Part shown: in pieces, positions 42,099 through 56,500 of the stretch
Numbering within the stretch: position 1 is the stretch's first letter
How the letters are laid out: each line of letters opens with the position of its first letter
Assembly (NCBI GenBank): GCA_022457155.1
Contig: JAJGOT010000114.1
Location: 699,001 to 763,000, forward strand
Length of the DNA stretch: 64,000 nucleotides
Direction of reading: 5' to 3'
DNA from: Cladopsammia gracilis
Lineage: Eukaryota; Cnidaria; Anthozoa; Scleractinia; Dendrophylliidae
Notes under the pieces: generated by a model
What the model was told of the DNA's origin: nothing
What the model saw: the letters and a program-made list of their open reading frames with translations, nothing else
Database searches by the model: none
Program-made: the position numbers and the translations under genes

Positions 42099-44545
42099 CC
42101 AGCAGAATGCGAAAAAGAAGGACATAGGAGATGTCCTCGCGTGGAATAGCTTCGAACTGTACGTTTCCCTCTACGACACTCGCACGTGTGAGAACTCGCT
42201 GACATTGGAAAAGACCATCTGACCTTTTTTTACCATCTCTCATAAATTGTCAAGAGGGCAGATATGTGACGGGAAAGGTCTTCTGTTCTTCCACTTCGCG
42301 TGCGCTCGTTGCCTCTTTGGGGGGGGGGGAGGGGGGGGGGGGTCTATATCGTCCAAAAGCAGTCGCTTAAAGTGTATATGACAGTGATTTTTTTATTTGC
42401 TTGATCGAATCTACATGATGTTCTGATAAGAAAATGGAAAAAAAAAATTCGATATCGATTTTCCTTCTCCGCGTTTTAGCCGTCTAAACACGTGAAATTT
42501 CACTTCCGGTGTGTTACAAAACCGCGCAAGAAGAAAGACTGGAAATAGTCCGCTGTGACGTCAATACGGGAATGCCAGTGTCGCGGTTTCTCTGTTACTC
42601 CGTTTTTGGGTGTGTGTTACTACAACCATAGACAACACACCTTGATAGAACCATGTTTCTTCCTCAGGGCGTACCAAAAAATGCGAGGAACCAAGAAACC
42701 TCGACACCGGCATTCCCGTAGTGACGTCACAGCGGACTATTTCCAGTCTTTCTTCTTGCGCGGTTTTGTAACACACCGGAAGTGAAATTTCACGTGTTTA
42801 GACGGCTAAAACGCGAAGAAGGAAAACCGATATCGAATTTTTTTTTCCATTTTCTTATCAGGACATCGTGTAGATTCGATCAAGCAAATAAAACAATCAC
42901 TGTCATATACACTTTAAGGCGGTACAGTTACACAGCCATTCAAAATGCATGTGCTTGTCACGTTCAGGAAGGGGAAGGAAAAAGTTCTTGAAGTATAATG
43001 TCAACCACTTAAAATACACCAACTTTCCGTTTGTCGTTTTCACATTGAAATAGTCAGCTCCATCCTCGATGTTTTTGTAAGGATTCTGTTCTCAATTCTC
43101 ATTAATCTGCCGAGAGAATGGGGGTTCCGGAACCCCTAGAAGCCTCCCCTGGTATGCCCTCGTTACTATCTTTGAAGGAAACTAAAAAAGGGAAAGAGTT
43201 TTTAGCCCGTCTTTATTTCAAGAATGAATCCAAAATCACTTTTGTTTACAGTTTATAATAAATGAATCGAAATTTGTCAGCTATATCATTTATCTAACTG
43301 GTGTTACTATATAAAGCATTGCGTGTTCGCACACAAAGTAGCAAAAATATATAAAAAAAGTTGTGTTTTGCTTAGCTCCTTTCATCTCCTTCATTCCTAA
43401 ACTTTCGTTATTCAGTTCTTTTCCTCTATAGAAACGTCCTTGTGTGCCACTTTTGCCATTTACACAGAATTAAATGGTCCAATAAACTATTACCGTAGGA
43501 CAAAGAAGTGAAAAAGTTCCGTTTTTGCTTGTTCATCCCTTTATCAGGAGAAAAGTCCTTCGCCATGTTGAAATACAAACTATTGTCTCAGGGGCGGGGG
43601 AGGGGACTCCCAATTTTAACCCCGTAGGACGGTCATCCCCGTCACTTTATATGGGAGTTCCCCCCCCCCCCCGCCCTCCCGAACTATTGTTTGTTCTTTG
43701 TTTTCTTGCCTCCTTTTCGTTCGACAGATCAACGTGGCTACCTCAGTATTGTTAGGTTTCATTGAATGGGGTGCAGTGCAATTTATGTACAAAGCACCGT
43801 CAATGTTTAACTGATAGAGAGCCCCGTTATCTTAAGGCAACAGCAACAAACGCAGTTAATGCATTACTGAAATCGTTCAGGACTTGAAGCAGCAACTTAC
43901 AACTGTAACAAGCGCGAAAAAACGGCGAAGAAGAAAAAGATTCAGCGATTGCATCATTTTACATCTCGCGCTGATTGGTAAGCGCACATTGCGCGGGTTC
44001 CCAAGTTTCCTTCCATTTTTTGCTACTGTTTTTTTTTTCCTAAAAATAAGCAATTCATTTTTTAATCGAGCTACAAAAAAAAGCCTGAATATTGAAAGGG
44101 CATAGCACAAGAAGCTTTCTCTGGAAATTTCAGCCCGATCTACTAAATACTCTTTGTGCGATACTGTTTTCAAAACTCGCAATTTTACAAATAACGTATG
44201 GTGCATTAGCGCTTTTGCCACCCAGCAATTTAGCAGTTTCGGTTAGCTCAGGTTTTCTTAAATATTTCATGCAAAGAGCTTAAAATTGGGTAGATTACTA
44301 AGTTTAGCAAGGTCTTTCACCTTTTTAAGTCAATTCATATTTAGCGCGGTGCCTTCTCTACGTAAATTCGTATGCTAATGAGATAAAATGTAAACAAAGA
44401 CGTTAGCAGATATTCGCCAACACATCTATCCGTCGCGGTTTCCAAAGTATTGGGGCATTGTTTGCAAATGCCAAGGTGTTTTTTCTTTCGAGGCAGCGGA
44501 AACAAGTTCAAATGGCATTTTTTTGTGTGTAAACTGGCGAATCGA
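42099..44545. other. Tail-to-tail intergenic region between the fusion gene and the M6 gene
   Basis: No gene is supported. It holds the 3' UTRs of the two convergent genes, a TTAA-type MITE (42371-42913), poly(G) near 42321-42342, and a partial palindrome with TATGGGAGTTCCCCC near 43650. The first clear AATAAA on the plus strand after the fusion gene lies near 42888, inside the MITE. Confidence 0.6.
42371..42913. mobile_element. TTAA-type palindromic MITE, AGTGTATATGACAGTGAT family
   Basis: Arms of more than 200 bases (AGTGTATATGACAGTGAT at the left and complement at the right, CACTTCCGGTGTGTTACAAA inside), flanked by TTAA (42367-42370 and 42914-42917). ORFs on both strands here mirror each other and are not genes. 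Confidence 0.85.
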
Positions 44546-47500
44546 TCAATACTTTTTGCCAAGCGTTACTGTTTCTTTTTCAAAGTCGTACACATATTCC
44601 CAGTTAGGGTGGTTGTGAGGATGTGGTGCCCCTTCGGGATCCCCGGCGTTTAACTTCAATTTCTCTTGCAAAGCGAGTTGGACCTCTTCTACCGGGGGCT
44701 CAGGGAAGCAGTCTTCGTAACGGTCCGGGTCCCTCACAGTACAACATGTCCGGCACGTGGAACATTCTGAGGCCTTGGGAACGTTTCCTCGGTACTTTTG
44801 GTCATGGATGTGGGCGTAATTTGCTGTTAGTACAAACATCATATGGAACTGGGGATAAACAAGACTTGCGTCAAAAATAATGCATCAGTCAATTCAAGCA
44901 GTGCCCCTGGCCAACGCAGACAATTAAATGAACCAATGAGAACTCGAAGCAAACACATGTAGCCGGCGCCAAGCGCGGGAAAAGGCCTGCGAGCAAGTCG
45001 CGATTGGTTTTGGTTTTACTTCTGATTGGATAAGAGAACGGCAGGAGATTTGTTTAGCCAATCACAAGGCGTAGCATTCAGACCCAAAGCGATCGCCTAA
45101 TTACTCTCGACACTAAATTGAAAACCGCTGTATTTTAATCAGTACCCTGCGAGCAGTGGATTCTCATGCATTCTTCCACGTGACTGCTGGGTTTAAGCGA
45201 GCCCGCTATGTAACAATCAAAATGGCGTCCAAGTTGACGAAGGCATTTTTGCCACGAAACAACGTCACGTTCTACGATTTTCCCGCGAAACAACGTCAAA
45301 TGCATCACTTAGGGCGTCACGTGGCTGCGCATGCTCGATAGAAAAGCAAACGGATGCTCGCACTGGTTTCTTTCTCGTTCGGCGTAGCTCGGCGTAGCTC
45401 GGCGTAGGAGAATCCACTGCTCGCAGGGTATCTAATCAGCAGATTTAAATTGCATTTTACTGCTACTTACCATTCCCACAACAATGAAAAGCCCACCAAC
45501 AAATGCAGCGGCGAAATATGGGGTGGCACCTGTCATCTAATATGCAAACAAACAATATTTTAGGTTGTATTCCTTTTAACCAATATAGATCCAGATTCTG
45601 AGATCGAAAATTAAATTTACCGTTCCATTTAGGGACAAACCAATCTCAGATTGCAATCGGAACAATTCACGTCCGGAGGGGGATCGTGCGGATTAGCATT
45701 TGAATCTGGTTTCAGATTGTGCGTTCCATTTAATCTGTCGCGCAAACTGGTTTCAGATTCAATAGCACGTGGTCGTTCACTAGCGCAGCATTTTCGGTCA
45801 ACTTGAGATTTTGTTGCTTAGCATTCAAAATCAATGAAAATTTAATACTTGTTTGTAAGCATTCCGCACATAACATAACAGAGCACATAACAGCACATAA
45901 CAGAGCTTTTGGGCCCTGATCGTTTTCGGAACTTACGCGTGTTTCTTCCTCTCGAGATCGAATGCGAATTGTGCAAAGGACCTGGGAACGAACTGTGTAT
46001 GGCTTTGTGTTATTTTGGTGACGTCATAAACTGGCGCCAAAATTTCAGTGGCGGGAAGGGAATGGTGCTCTCACTAGCCTGCTACTACAACATAGTGAGT
46101 GCGAGTGCTGCTAGCAGGAATCGTTACAACGAGCGCGGAGTGCTCCACATTCGCTATTGAAACTGTATCTTACCGCTTCGCAGAATAGCGTCAAATCGTC
46201 ACCACAAACTTCTTCTGTACTGACAAGGTCTCCGATACCTACAAACAATCGATCAAACAGCTTATTTTGTGCCGAAACTTCAACTTCAAAAGCCTAAAGA
46301 GGACTTAGCGACTTTAATATTTGAGAGACGCTTGAGGGTTATGTGCACTAAGGGCCTTTTCATATGAGCCCGCGGTTGACCTGGTTGGCCCGGTTACCGA
46401 GATCTCGGTTTGTCCAACCGGGATCTAGGTAATCCTGTTGAAAATTCTCCCATATGAACAGGCCAGCCCGGTTACCGAGATGGAAAATTTTCAAACAAAA
46501 GCAGCACTGATCTCTCCGGCTAACCGGGCCAGCCCGGATACCGGAGTGCTGCGTTTTATTTATAGACTTTTTATGCTCTTTTTTCGTATTCTTTCTTTTG
46601 CTCTCAAAAGTCAAAAGCAGCTCTAGTATGTAATTAATTGTAATTTTAGTTTAATGCTAGTTAGTTTAATTACTTAAGTACAATATATCTTCATTTTATC
46701 TTTTTAAAAAACTACATGCTGAAGGAATCGAATTTTTTTACCGTGTCTAAGGCCCCGTCCACACTTATCCGGATATTTTCGAAAACGGAGATTTTTTTCT
46801 TCGTTTGCACCTCCCGTCCACACGTAAACGGCGTTTTCGGCAACAAATACGGAGGTTTTTGAATACGCTCTCCAGACTGTAGATTTTTAAAAACGGAGAT
46901 TTATCGTATTCGTGTAGACGGTCGAAAACGAAGGTTTTCGAATACGATGACGTCAAAACAAAGATGGCGGCAAACTCTTTGATTTTCGCGGGCTTATGCT
47001 TCTCACAGCGCGCATGTGCCAGTAGCCTGCGCATGCTCATCATGTGAAGTCTAGCGTATTCGAAAAATTTTCGCGTATACGTGTGGACGGGCAAATACGA
47101 TTGTAATACGGTCCGTGTGGACGCGGATGTTTTCGAATACGGAGAAAAAAATCTCCGTTTTCAAAAATATCCGGATACGTGTGGACGGGGCCTAAATAAA
47201 GTTATCATTCATTCATTCATTCATTCATTCATTCATTCATTCATTCATTCATTCATTCATTCATTCATTCATTCATTCATTCAATTCATTCATTCATTTA
47301 CAATTAGTGACGACAAATAGTACATTGCATTGGCTAAGCTCTGTTTACTGGGTACTATTGTAAATACTCCACACGATAGCAACTCTGTTGGCAATGATTT
47401 TGGCACACTTCTGGGTGGCCGTTTATTTTATAAAATAAACGAATCAGTTCCCAGCAATGGTGAGGGATAAACTAGACTAGGAGCAGTCCCTCTTTCCCAG

Positions 47501-50500
47501 CTTAGTCCGTCGAGCGAGAAACGAAAAAACATGGGAAAGCTGAAGATGGCCGCGTGAATACTGAGGGCGAGACGCGCGCCCGTCTTGCCCCCAGTTTTCG
47601 CGCGGCCATTTTCCACTCGCAAATATTTTTTCATTTCTCGCTCGACGGACTAAGCGGGGAAAGAGGGACTGCTCGTAGTTTAGGGATAAACCGCCCAATG
47701 ATATTTAGAGTCCTGTGACGTTGATTCCGCTGGTGGGTCAGGGGTGAGGAGGAGGGTGAATAAATGTGTCCTCTGGCGGAGTGAAGTTTATGATGTTGTT
47801 CTCTCGAGTGCGCTTCGAGCAAAAGGACTCGACGTTGACAATACTTTAAGCATTTAAATACGAGTAAATCTGGTGTCCCAGATAACCGGAAATCCCTCGG
47901 CCGGGAACTGGGATTTAGTTATCATCAAGCAGTATAAAATAGTTATTTTGCAATACTGAAATTTTCTCTACGTACCGTAATCCTCAAATCTAATGCAGGT
48001 CTTGCCGAGTTGTTTGACGACTTTCACCTGGCACACTCCAAAGAAGATGCCCATGAATATCAGAGGAATAATCAAAATTGGGGCAAGAAACATCCAAAGG
48101 AAAAGCATGAGATAATGCCAACCAAACAGCTGTGAAGATACACAAACAACGCCATTATTATGCTCTGCCCTAGCTTTAAAGGGAAATGCCACGGGACCGG
48201 ACGTTGCTCAGCTATGGTCAAAAATCTACTAAGTATTTGGCTAAGAGTAACGACCTCGTTACTTTCGGACAAAGCTTCTTTCGGGGAGTCGTTACTTTCA
48301 GGTGGCAACTCTCCCCCCCCCCCCCCCTCCTCGGGGGGTTGGGGGGGGGGGGGTACTCAACAAAGTTTTGTTCAGGGATGCTCCGCCCCGAGGTCCAAAC
48401 CCTTATCCTTTTCTATACTTCAACCCGTGAAATCCCTACCCATTTATATATTTCCAGCCTAAAAAAGGAACCCCTTTCGGGTGGAGCATCCCCGTATAGC
48501 CCATTATAGAGAGTACCCTCACCTCCCAGGGGGAGGGGGGGGGGGGGGGGCAAAACAACTATATAATATGTGGAATGATTCGCCTTTACAAAATCGAGAC
48601 AGATGTGAAAAACTAACAGAATTTCTATTTCAAAAGGTAATTGTTAGGGATCTTCGGACACTGATAAGTCTGTCCTTTGCAGTGTTAACTACCCTTATAT
48701 ATATGTACCTGGATTTTTGAAAACGATATCGCCCTAAGCAAGCGTTTGTGGGCGTTCTTGGCCTTGTTTTTAATATAAAAATATAAAATATAATAGACTG
48801 TTGCAAGTCTTTTTTTTTCGCTCGCTCTTGCTCCCTTTTCCTCTTCTCTCTCTTCTCTGTGATTTTCGGGCTGATCGGGCTCATAAAACCCTTGTTTGGG
48901 CTAGTTGCCGTGAAATTGCGTAAATTTTCGTTGAACACGTTTTGAAAAATCCAGGTATATCTATTATTTACATTATCAAAGACATCTGGTTCTTTGGCGA
49001 GCGATCTTAGATCGAGCGATCTTAGATTATTGCGAAATCTTTCTGCAGTTCATTGTCCCATTTTGTGTGGGAAATCGTTAGTTTTGGGGGAGGGGGGTCG
49101 GGGGGGGGGGGGGGGGTGGGGGGGGGGGGGTCGCTCCTGACTTTCGGGAACTACCGTAACAACTGTCACATTTTATCTCTACTTTCGGAACTGAACGATA
49201 ATATTTTCTACTACTTACAAAACCAATGCAGCACCGCCCGAGCAAGCGGCATTTCCATCCTTTGTATATCGTGAACCTTGTGCGGCCCGTGGCTGCGACT
49301 CCATGCAAAAACGCAAGACCCGAAAAAGATCCCAAAAATGCGCCTAACAACAAAAGTCCCAGAGAGGCCAGGTCACTGAAAATAAGAATTCAACATGCAG
49401 TTAACTCGCAATCTTATCATTTTGCCGTGCATCTTTTCAGTTATATATAGATCACAGATGTTTCATTCAATAACAGGGAAGACAAGTGATAATGACTGTT
49501 CAAGGGCATTTTCTTCGTTAACAATTAACAAAACTATTCTTCGCTTCGGTTTCGCTTTTCTGATAAATTGCCAATAGCTTCTGCTTAATATTTTTTCAAT
49601 TTGACCGTCACTTGCCCTTTCCGGAATCAGTCTGGTCCACATTTTGAAACCTGTTCCGTAAAAATAATTCTCTATGACTTCAGCTCTGCGTCTGTACTGT
49701 AATAGATCATAAATAATGACTAATCAAAATGCGCGTAGAATTCAGTATGTTGTATAAATATTTCTTCATGCTCTCTGGAGTATTTTTTATTGTTAGACTG
49801 CGATGAGTCCTTCTTTTCTCGCTAAAAGCACTCGCTTCTTAGGCCCCGACCACACTAAGCGTTTTCGTTTAAAAACGCATACGTTTTGATGCGTTTTCGC
49901 CTATCGTCCACACTAAAACGCCAGAAAACGCTGATGAAAACGGAGACTTTCGAAAACGGTTTCAAAAGTGGAGACATTTGAAAACGCTTGGTTTCTAGTG
50001 TGGACAGGTGAAAACGGAGACTTTTGAAAACGATGACGAAAAGAGCGTCACATGCCATCGGTTCCAGTCCTAATCGGAGCATCTATCACCTTTAACACAT
50101 GCGCAATTCCCGGTCTCAGTCGTTTTCATCGTTTTCGACCGTTTTAGTGTGGACAGGTGAAAACGATGCGAAAACGCTAGTGTGGGCGAAAACATTTTGC
50201 TTCTTTTTCTTCGAGATGAAAACGGCGACTTTTGAAAACGCGTTAGTGTGGTCGGGGCCTTAGAGGGTACCGGATCGCACGCTGAAATTCTTTGCAAGCG
50301 CGCTCTAAAGGAAGCACGCAACACGCTTCGAAATTCCTGGTGGTGAATTTTGTTTGCGCTACCGCTGGACGAGTCAGATCTACCAGGGTCTCGCTCGTAA
50401 ATCAGCAAGTCGCTGCAACCATTTCCTTTATTCTTGTCGAATTATCACTTGATATTGAGTCAGTAAAGCCCATAAGACATCACACTAACTGTAAAACTAT

Positions 50501-53500
50501 ATGTTTAATATACTAAATGCAAGATGGAAAAACTGCTTATCTCACTTCGCAATTTTTGGGGCACCCAACCAGAGATGTTCAAGAAAGTGCTTGCAATGGC
50601 ATTCTGTTTTTTTTTTTCCAATATAATTTTTAATAAGGGAAACTACGTGAAAGCTAATACAGTTTGAGGTTCTCGGTTCTTTAATCGAAATATTTCAAAG
50701 GCAGAAAATTTGAGGGAAAGGACTCTTTCCCCCCGTAATTTACAAGCTTCTTTCTCCTCGAAAATCCTAGCTGACCTTATTTCGCACCCGCAAAACGACA
50801 TTTTATTTCTCCGATGTTACGAAAGTTTGAGACGGGATGTTACTATAACGGTCCTGAAATATCTCTAGGTACTTGGTCTATCCCTGATCATAACGTATGG
50901 TACTTCATGTATCCCTTATTGTAATGTATTTAGATATATTGCAGTGTAATTTAGGGTCGGATGACAGTATCTAGGGTTGAAGTACTGATTTTAGCATTTA
51001 GGGTTAAGCAGTGATTCCAGTATTTCCAATGTATCAAAAGGGTTACTTCTTATATATGGTCTGTGCTAGCAGAATATTATCTTATATCCCTTAAAAATTA
51101 CAGTTTCCGGCGGCTAATCCTCGGTGGTGTAGTGGATAGTGTGCATGGAGCAGATCATACGGCCCGGGTTCGATTCCCTATTCTACTGTTGTTTTATCTT
51201 TTATTTCTGCTGAAATAAAAACTAAGTGTTTAAATACAAAATAATAAAGGATACACCAAGTACATACCGAAATCTCATGGTCTATACCGCTGACCAAGCG
51301 AAGAGACTGGTGACAAATTATTGGTACTTACATGATGTCCATCTTTAGCCACACATTAAGGTTTTTCACCCCAAAACTGAGTCCGAGACCAAAACCAACG
51401 AAACCAATCGCCAATACAAAACCAGCAATCATCGAGGCAACAGGAACTCGCGACAAGCAAATACAGCAACATCTGTTACAGGACCCACAACATGCTGTGA
51501 TGTAAGAAACAAATCATGTATTAAAGTATATAGATTGGTGCTGCAAGCTCTGATTGGTTTAAAATCGTGTGATTTATTAGAAGATAAATAGAGCGCTTTT
51601 CAATTGAGTGTCGTAAAACCAAAACCAAAGTAATTACTCTGACCAATCACAGCAGTCGTAAACAATCCAATGAACCAATCAGAGCTCGAAGCAATTACAT
51701 GTCGGCGGCGCCAAGCGCGGGAAAACGCGTGCGAGCAAGTCACGATTGGTTTTGGTTTTACTTCCGATTGGTCGAGAAAGTGGCGCGAGATTTTTTGGCC
51801 AATCACAAAGCGTAGCAATGCAAAACCAAAGCAATTGTGTAATTACTTTCGACACTCAATTGAAAACTGCTCTGAGGAAACTATGTACTATATAACTCAG
51901 GTACTACTAGTAATAATCATGGATTAGTGAAGTGCGTTCGATCTGAGCTCGAGGCCCCCACATGAAATCGAGGCGAGTGGTCAGCCAGTCCAAGACGGCG
52001 CCCAAACCCGGAAATCGCATGGTTAACACTCGTTTCCATATCTCAAACTGACGTTGGACACCTTATGAGGGTTTACATAACGTAACATTTTTTATCGTTA
52101 TACCGTAGTACTGATGTACACGAGAACAGAACCCCATTTATTGGGCAGGAGAGCTCCGGTTAAGCAAAGAGTAGCGTTTTGGGGTTTAGCATTGATCGCA
52201 GTGTTTAGGGTTAAGCACTGATTTGAAAACGGTTAGCTTTCATTTATTGTTATGGGTAACTCTATTCTATAATAAATTACAGCTTCCGGCAGCTAGTCCA
52301 CGTTGGTATAATGGATAAGGATATTAGTTATCAAGCGAACGACTCGGGTTCGAGGCATACACTATTCTGATCTTTTTTGTAATTTTACTCCAACGTGTGA
52401 AATAGGTTTTACTTCATGTAACTTAAAGTGAAAAGGAAAATCAGTTTGAGATATGGAAACGAGTGTTTACCAAATCGTATAGCATCCAGCCCAATTCCTC
52501 CCACAATCCCCTGCGCCCAGACCGATACCCGACGAGATTTGATAGCGTTCTCCTATCGTCGAACGCAATAAACTATAATGACACACGTTTTTTATCATCG
52601 CTCAACGATTCAGTCGCTCATCAAATGATGTTGCAACATGTTAAATGAGTAGAAAACACATTCAACATTTTATAACGATTAACTGACGTCGTTCAACAGG
52701 TTCAAGTGCAACTTGTTGAACGGAATCAGTGAGCCTGTCTTTATTTCAATTAAACAACTTTCAACAACCGTTGAACAAGTTCAACATTCCGGCAACAACG
52801 GCCATGATATTGTTCGACATTTCTTGAACAGCCCGGAGATGCAACACAGTCTCTTGATCAACAAACGTTGAACCTTGTATCATAGGCTTAAACGAATAAA
52901 ATGATATACGCTTCAATTTGTTGCTCAACTCAACAAATGTCGAACGATGTTACAACTTGTGAAATGAGCAGAAAACACATTCAACATTTGTAAACGATTG
53001 GTTGTAATTTATTGCGCGGAATAGAGCCGGTTTCTATTTTTGCTGAACAGCGTTCGGCAACATGTTGAATGGCCTACTATTTCAACATTCAACATGGCAT
53101 GATACACTGTTCAACATTTGTTGAACAGCAGTCGCGACATGTGTTGACTACACATTTTGAACCTTGCAATCATTAGGCTCTATTGAACGACGACAGGCAG
53201 TTAATGCTGAATATGTTGATTCAAAGAGTTGCATAATCGGTTCAACTTTCTTGATATTTGTCTCATTCGCTTTGTTGTTACAGTCAGATTATACTTTTAT
53301 TCGAATAGCCTGCGAGCAGGCTCACTTGTTTGGGGTATCGCGCGAGTATCTTGGAGGCGGAGCCGCCAGGGTGAGCCGGCGAAGCCGCCGGGCGAGAAGA
53401 ATTTCTCGCTCGTAATTCGCAGCTTCGTCGCTCGCATGGCACTCGCGCGTGAAGCCCAAATAGTAGAGCCTGCTCGCAGGCTATTATTCGACCAAACTGT

Positions 53501-56500
53501 ATTTTTTATAACAAAAGTTGTTAGTGAAATTACTCATTGCAACACCACTGATATCTGGTAATATTTTGTTGCTATAAAATGGCTACGCTGTAAAGTAAAA
53601 TTCTGTAATACTGCCACAATTATTATTTATCGCGATTTTTTTTTTGAACTTGAAATTTATAAGTTAAACGGTTTTGACCGCCACGATAGACTAACTGAAA
53701 AGTAAAGCTGTCTGTATAGGTCATTTCAACTATTGACTGCGCCGCTCGTCAATTCTAGTTTGTCAGTTGGTGGGGAATCAGTTGCCTCGATCAGGCGTGT
53801 CCACAGTTTAAGTCCATTTACATGATTTAGGAAAGTCTTCACAAACCTAATGGCTCATAACTGCCGGAGCTTAACCCGGTTTCTGTAGCATGAAGCGACT
53901 GAGATTATTAGTACTCCCCCTGGATGGGATGCTAGCTAGTCCATCGCAAGGTTCCCCCCCCCCCTCATTATGTCGGCGGTACCCATTTATACGCCTGGGT
54001 GGAGAGAGACAACGTGGAACCGAACGGAGTCTATTTAGGGACGGACCATTAGAAAAGTGATGGGGGGGGGGGGGGGGGGGGGGGGATGGGGAAAAAACCA
54101 AAAAAAAATTCGTGCAAGGGAAAATGCCAGGAAAAAAAATTCATGCAAAGTTCAAGGCAAAGAAAAAAAATTCATGCAGAAGGAGAAGTCCTATTGTGGT
54201 CGTTATTTAATATATAAAATCTGCCAAAGTGCCTATTAAAAATAGCGCTCTTGGCGTTTCAAAAATTCAAAACATTCTTGGGGCCTTCCTATACTATTAT
54301 TTAAAATAAACCAGTTGAAGCTTATAACCGTGTGTTCTCTGACCCTCGAAATGGCAGAACTAGCCTTATACACAAGAGAGATTTCTTATCTAAGAACAAA
54401 AGACGCAATAAGCGTAGGAGAAACATGAAAAAAACGCGGCAGCCACAGAAAGGGAGATAAATGAAAAATATCTTTAAAACTTCTCAAGCCATCGGCTAAC
54501 TGACAGCCAAGTCAACGCGTTATCATAAGGGGACTCAAATTCATCCCAACACCCGTGACAAACGAAACTAAAACTGAAGGCAAGGACTCTTGCGGGATTT
54601 TCAACAATTTGCGAGGCGAATGCGCCTCCAATATATCTTTCACGGCCAAAATAAAAAAACCCGCATTCATTTCACGCCAAATCAAATTGGATTCCACCGG
54701 TTCAACCATCCGTTGCCCTTGAGAGCAATTTGGAGAGTATACAGTACAACTCTCTGAGATTAAAATTACAAAGCCAAAAAATAACTTTATCATGTTAGCG
54801 AGGTCAAAGCCATCACTGAACTTAAAACAAATTCTGACATAAACCTTAAAAAGGCAGATAAAGGAACGACAACAGTCCTCATGAATAAAACGGACAAAAT
54901 AAACGAGGCCAAAGTGCAACTAAAAAAATCATGAGAGAGCACTACCGATGGTTATAGACACACAAGAGAGAGTTAACAAACTTATCTCTCTGCTACATCT
55001 GGGCAAGCACAAAGACGACATGACAAAAAAATGGCTTTTACAAACTCCCAAACCACCAAGACACGCTAACGAAAATCCACAAACCTAAACTGGTCGGCAG
55101 GCTCATCATCTCGGGCTGTGAAGGCCCTACGGAGAGAATATCTTCTTTTGTGGATAGTCTGCTTCAGCCTATCGCTCACAACAACTATCCTATATTAAGG
55201 ATACAACCGATTTCATCAAATTCATAGAGAAAACTAAAATGGGCCAGGATACAATTTTAGTTTCAATGGATGTCACTACTTGTATACAAACATTCCACAG
55301 GAGGAAGGAATAGAAGTGGTGTGCAAAGCATACGAAACTTTCCACAATAACAACCCTCCGATACCTACACGTTTCCTAAATGAAATGCTTGTTTTAATCC
55401 TAAAGGAAAATTCGTTTCAGTTCAATGGCGAAAATTATCTCCAAACTCATGGAACCGCTATGGGAACAAAAATGGCAGTGTCATTTGCAAATGTTTTCAT
55501 GGCGGAAATTGAAACAAGAATAATTAAACAAAGCAATACGAAACCAATAGTATGGAAACGCTACATTGACGACATTTTCTCCCTTTGGGACACCAATATA
55601 CAAGAAGCCAAACTCTTTATTGATCAAGCTAATAGACTCCACCCTACCATTAAATTTACAGCTGAAGTATCAGAGAACAAAATAACTTTCCTTGATGCAG
55701 TTGTATTCAAAGGGGAAAGGTTTAAAAGCGAATCCATCCTGGACATCAAGACACACGACAAACCGACTGAAACCTTTCAATATACACGCTTTACCTCTTG
55801 TCATCCTCCAGGCGTAAAAAGAGGTTTTATCAAAGGCGAAGCAATTAGACTGCTGAGAACGAACTCTTCAAAAACAACATTTGAAGAGTGCCTCTCTAAC
55901 TTCAAAGTACGCCTTATCGCGCGTGGGTATCCAAAAACAGTCATAGATAGGTCACTATCAGGGGTCAATTTCGCCTTTAGACAGTCGGCCTTGCCTTTTG
56001 TCACTACGTACCACCCAGCAGTGCAAAATCTCAAACAAATATATACAAAAACAGCCACTGCTAAAAACCATTTACAAGAAACCTCCGATAATATAATACA
56101 AAAGGGGCAAATCCCTCAAAGACACGCTCGTACGAGGAAAATTCTGAAGGCTCCAATGCGACGCAAACGTAACCCCACAAAGGGAATCAGTGTAGGCGTG
56201 CCATTTACCATCTATTCACTGGTCAAAAATAATTTTTAAGTATTACACCTTTTTAATTAATAAATGACAAACAAAGCAATATTTGTCTGAAAAAAAAATT
56301 CGTGCAGAGGGTTTCACCTGCAAAAAAAAATTCTGCACAAGCAATGGGCGAAAAAAAAAAATTCGTGCAAGCTGAAAATCCCCCACACCCCCCATCACTT
56401 TTCTAATGGTCCGTCCCTTAGATTACATAATATCCACAAAGAGGACCGGACGGACGGATTACTTTTGAAGCAGTCCTCGACACATTTCAAGTCCGTCAAT

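Noticed and set aside
42555..42785. Two opposite ORFs of similar sequence
   Set aside because: They result from the long inverted arms of the TTAA-type MITE.
47205..47320. Ile-His-Ser-Phe repeat protein
   Set aside because: Translation of the (ATTC)n microsatellite.
51113..51188. Second tRNA gene, also at 27207-27275 and 52299-52367
   Set aside because: A and B boxes are recognisable, but acceptor and T stems do not pair as in 58440-58511, and all three lie inside repeat elements.
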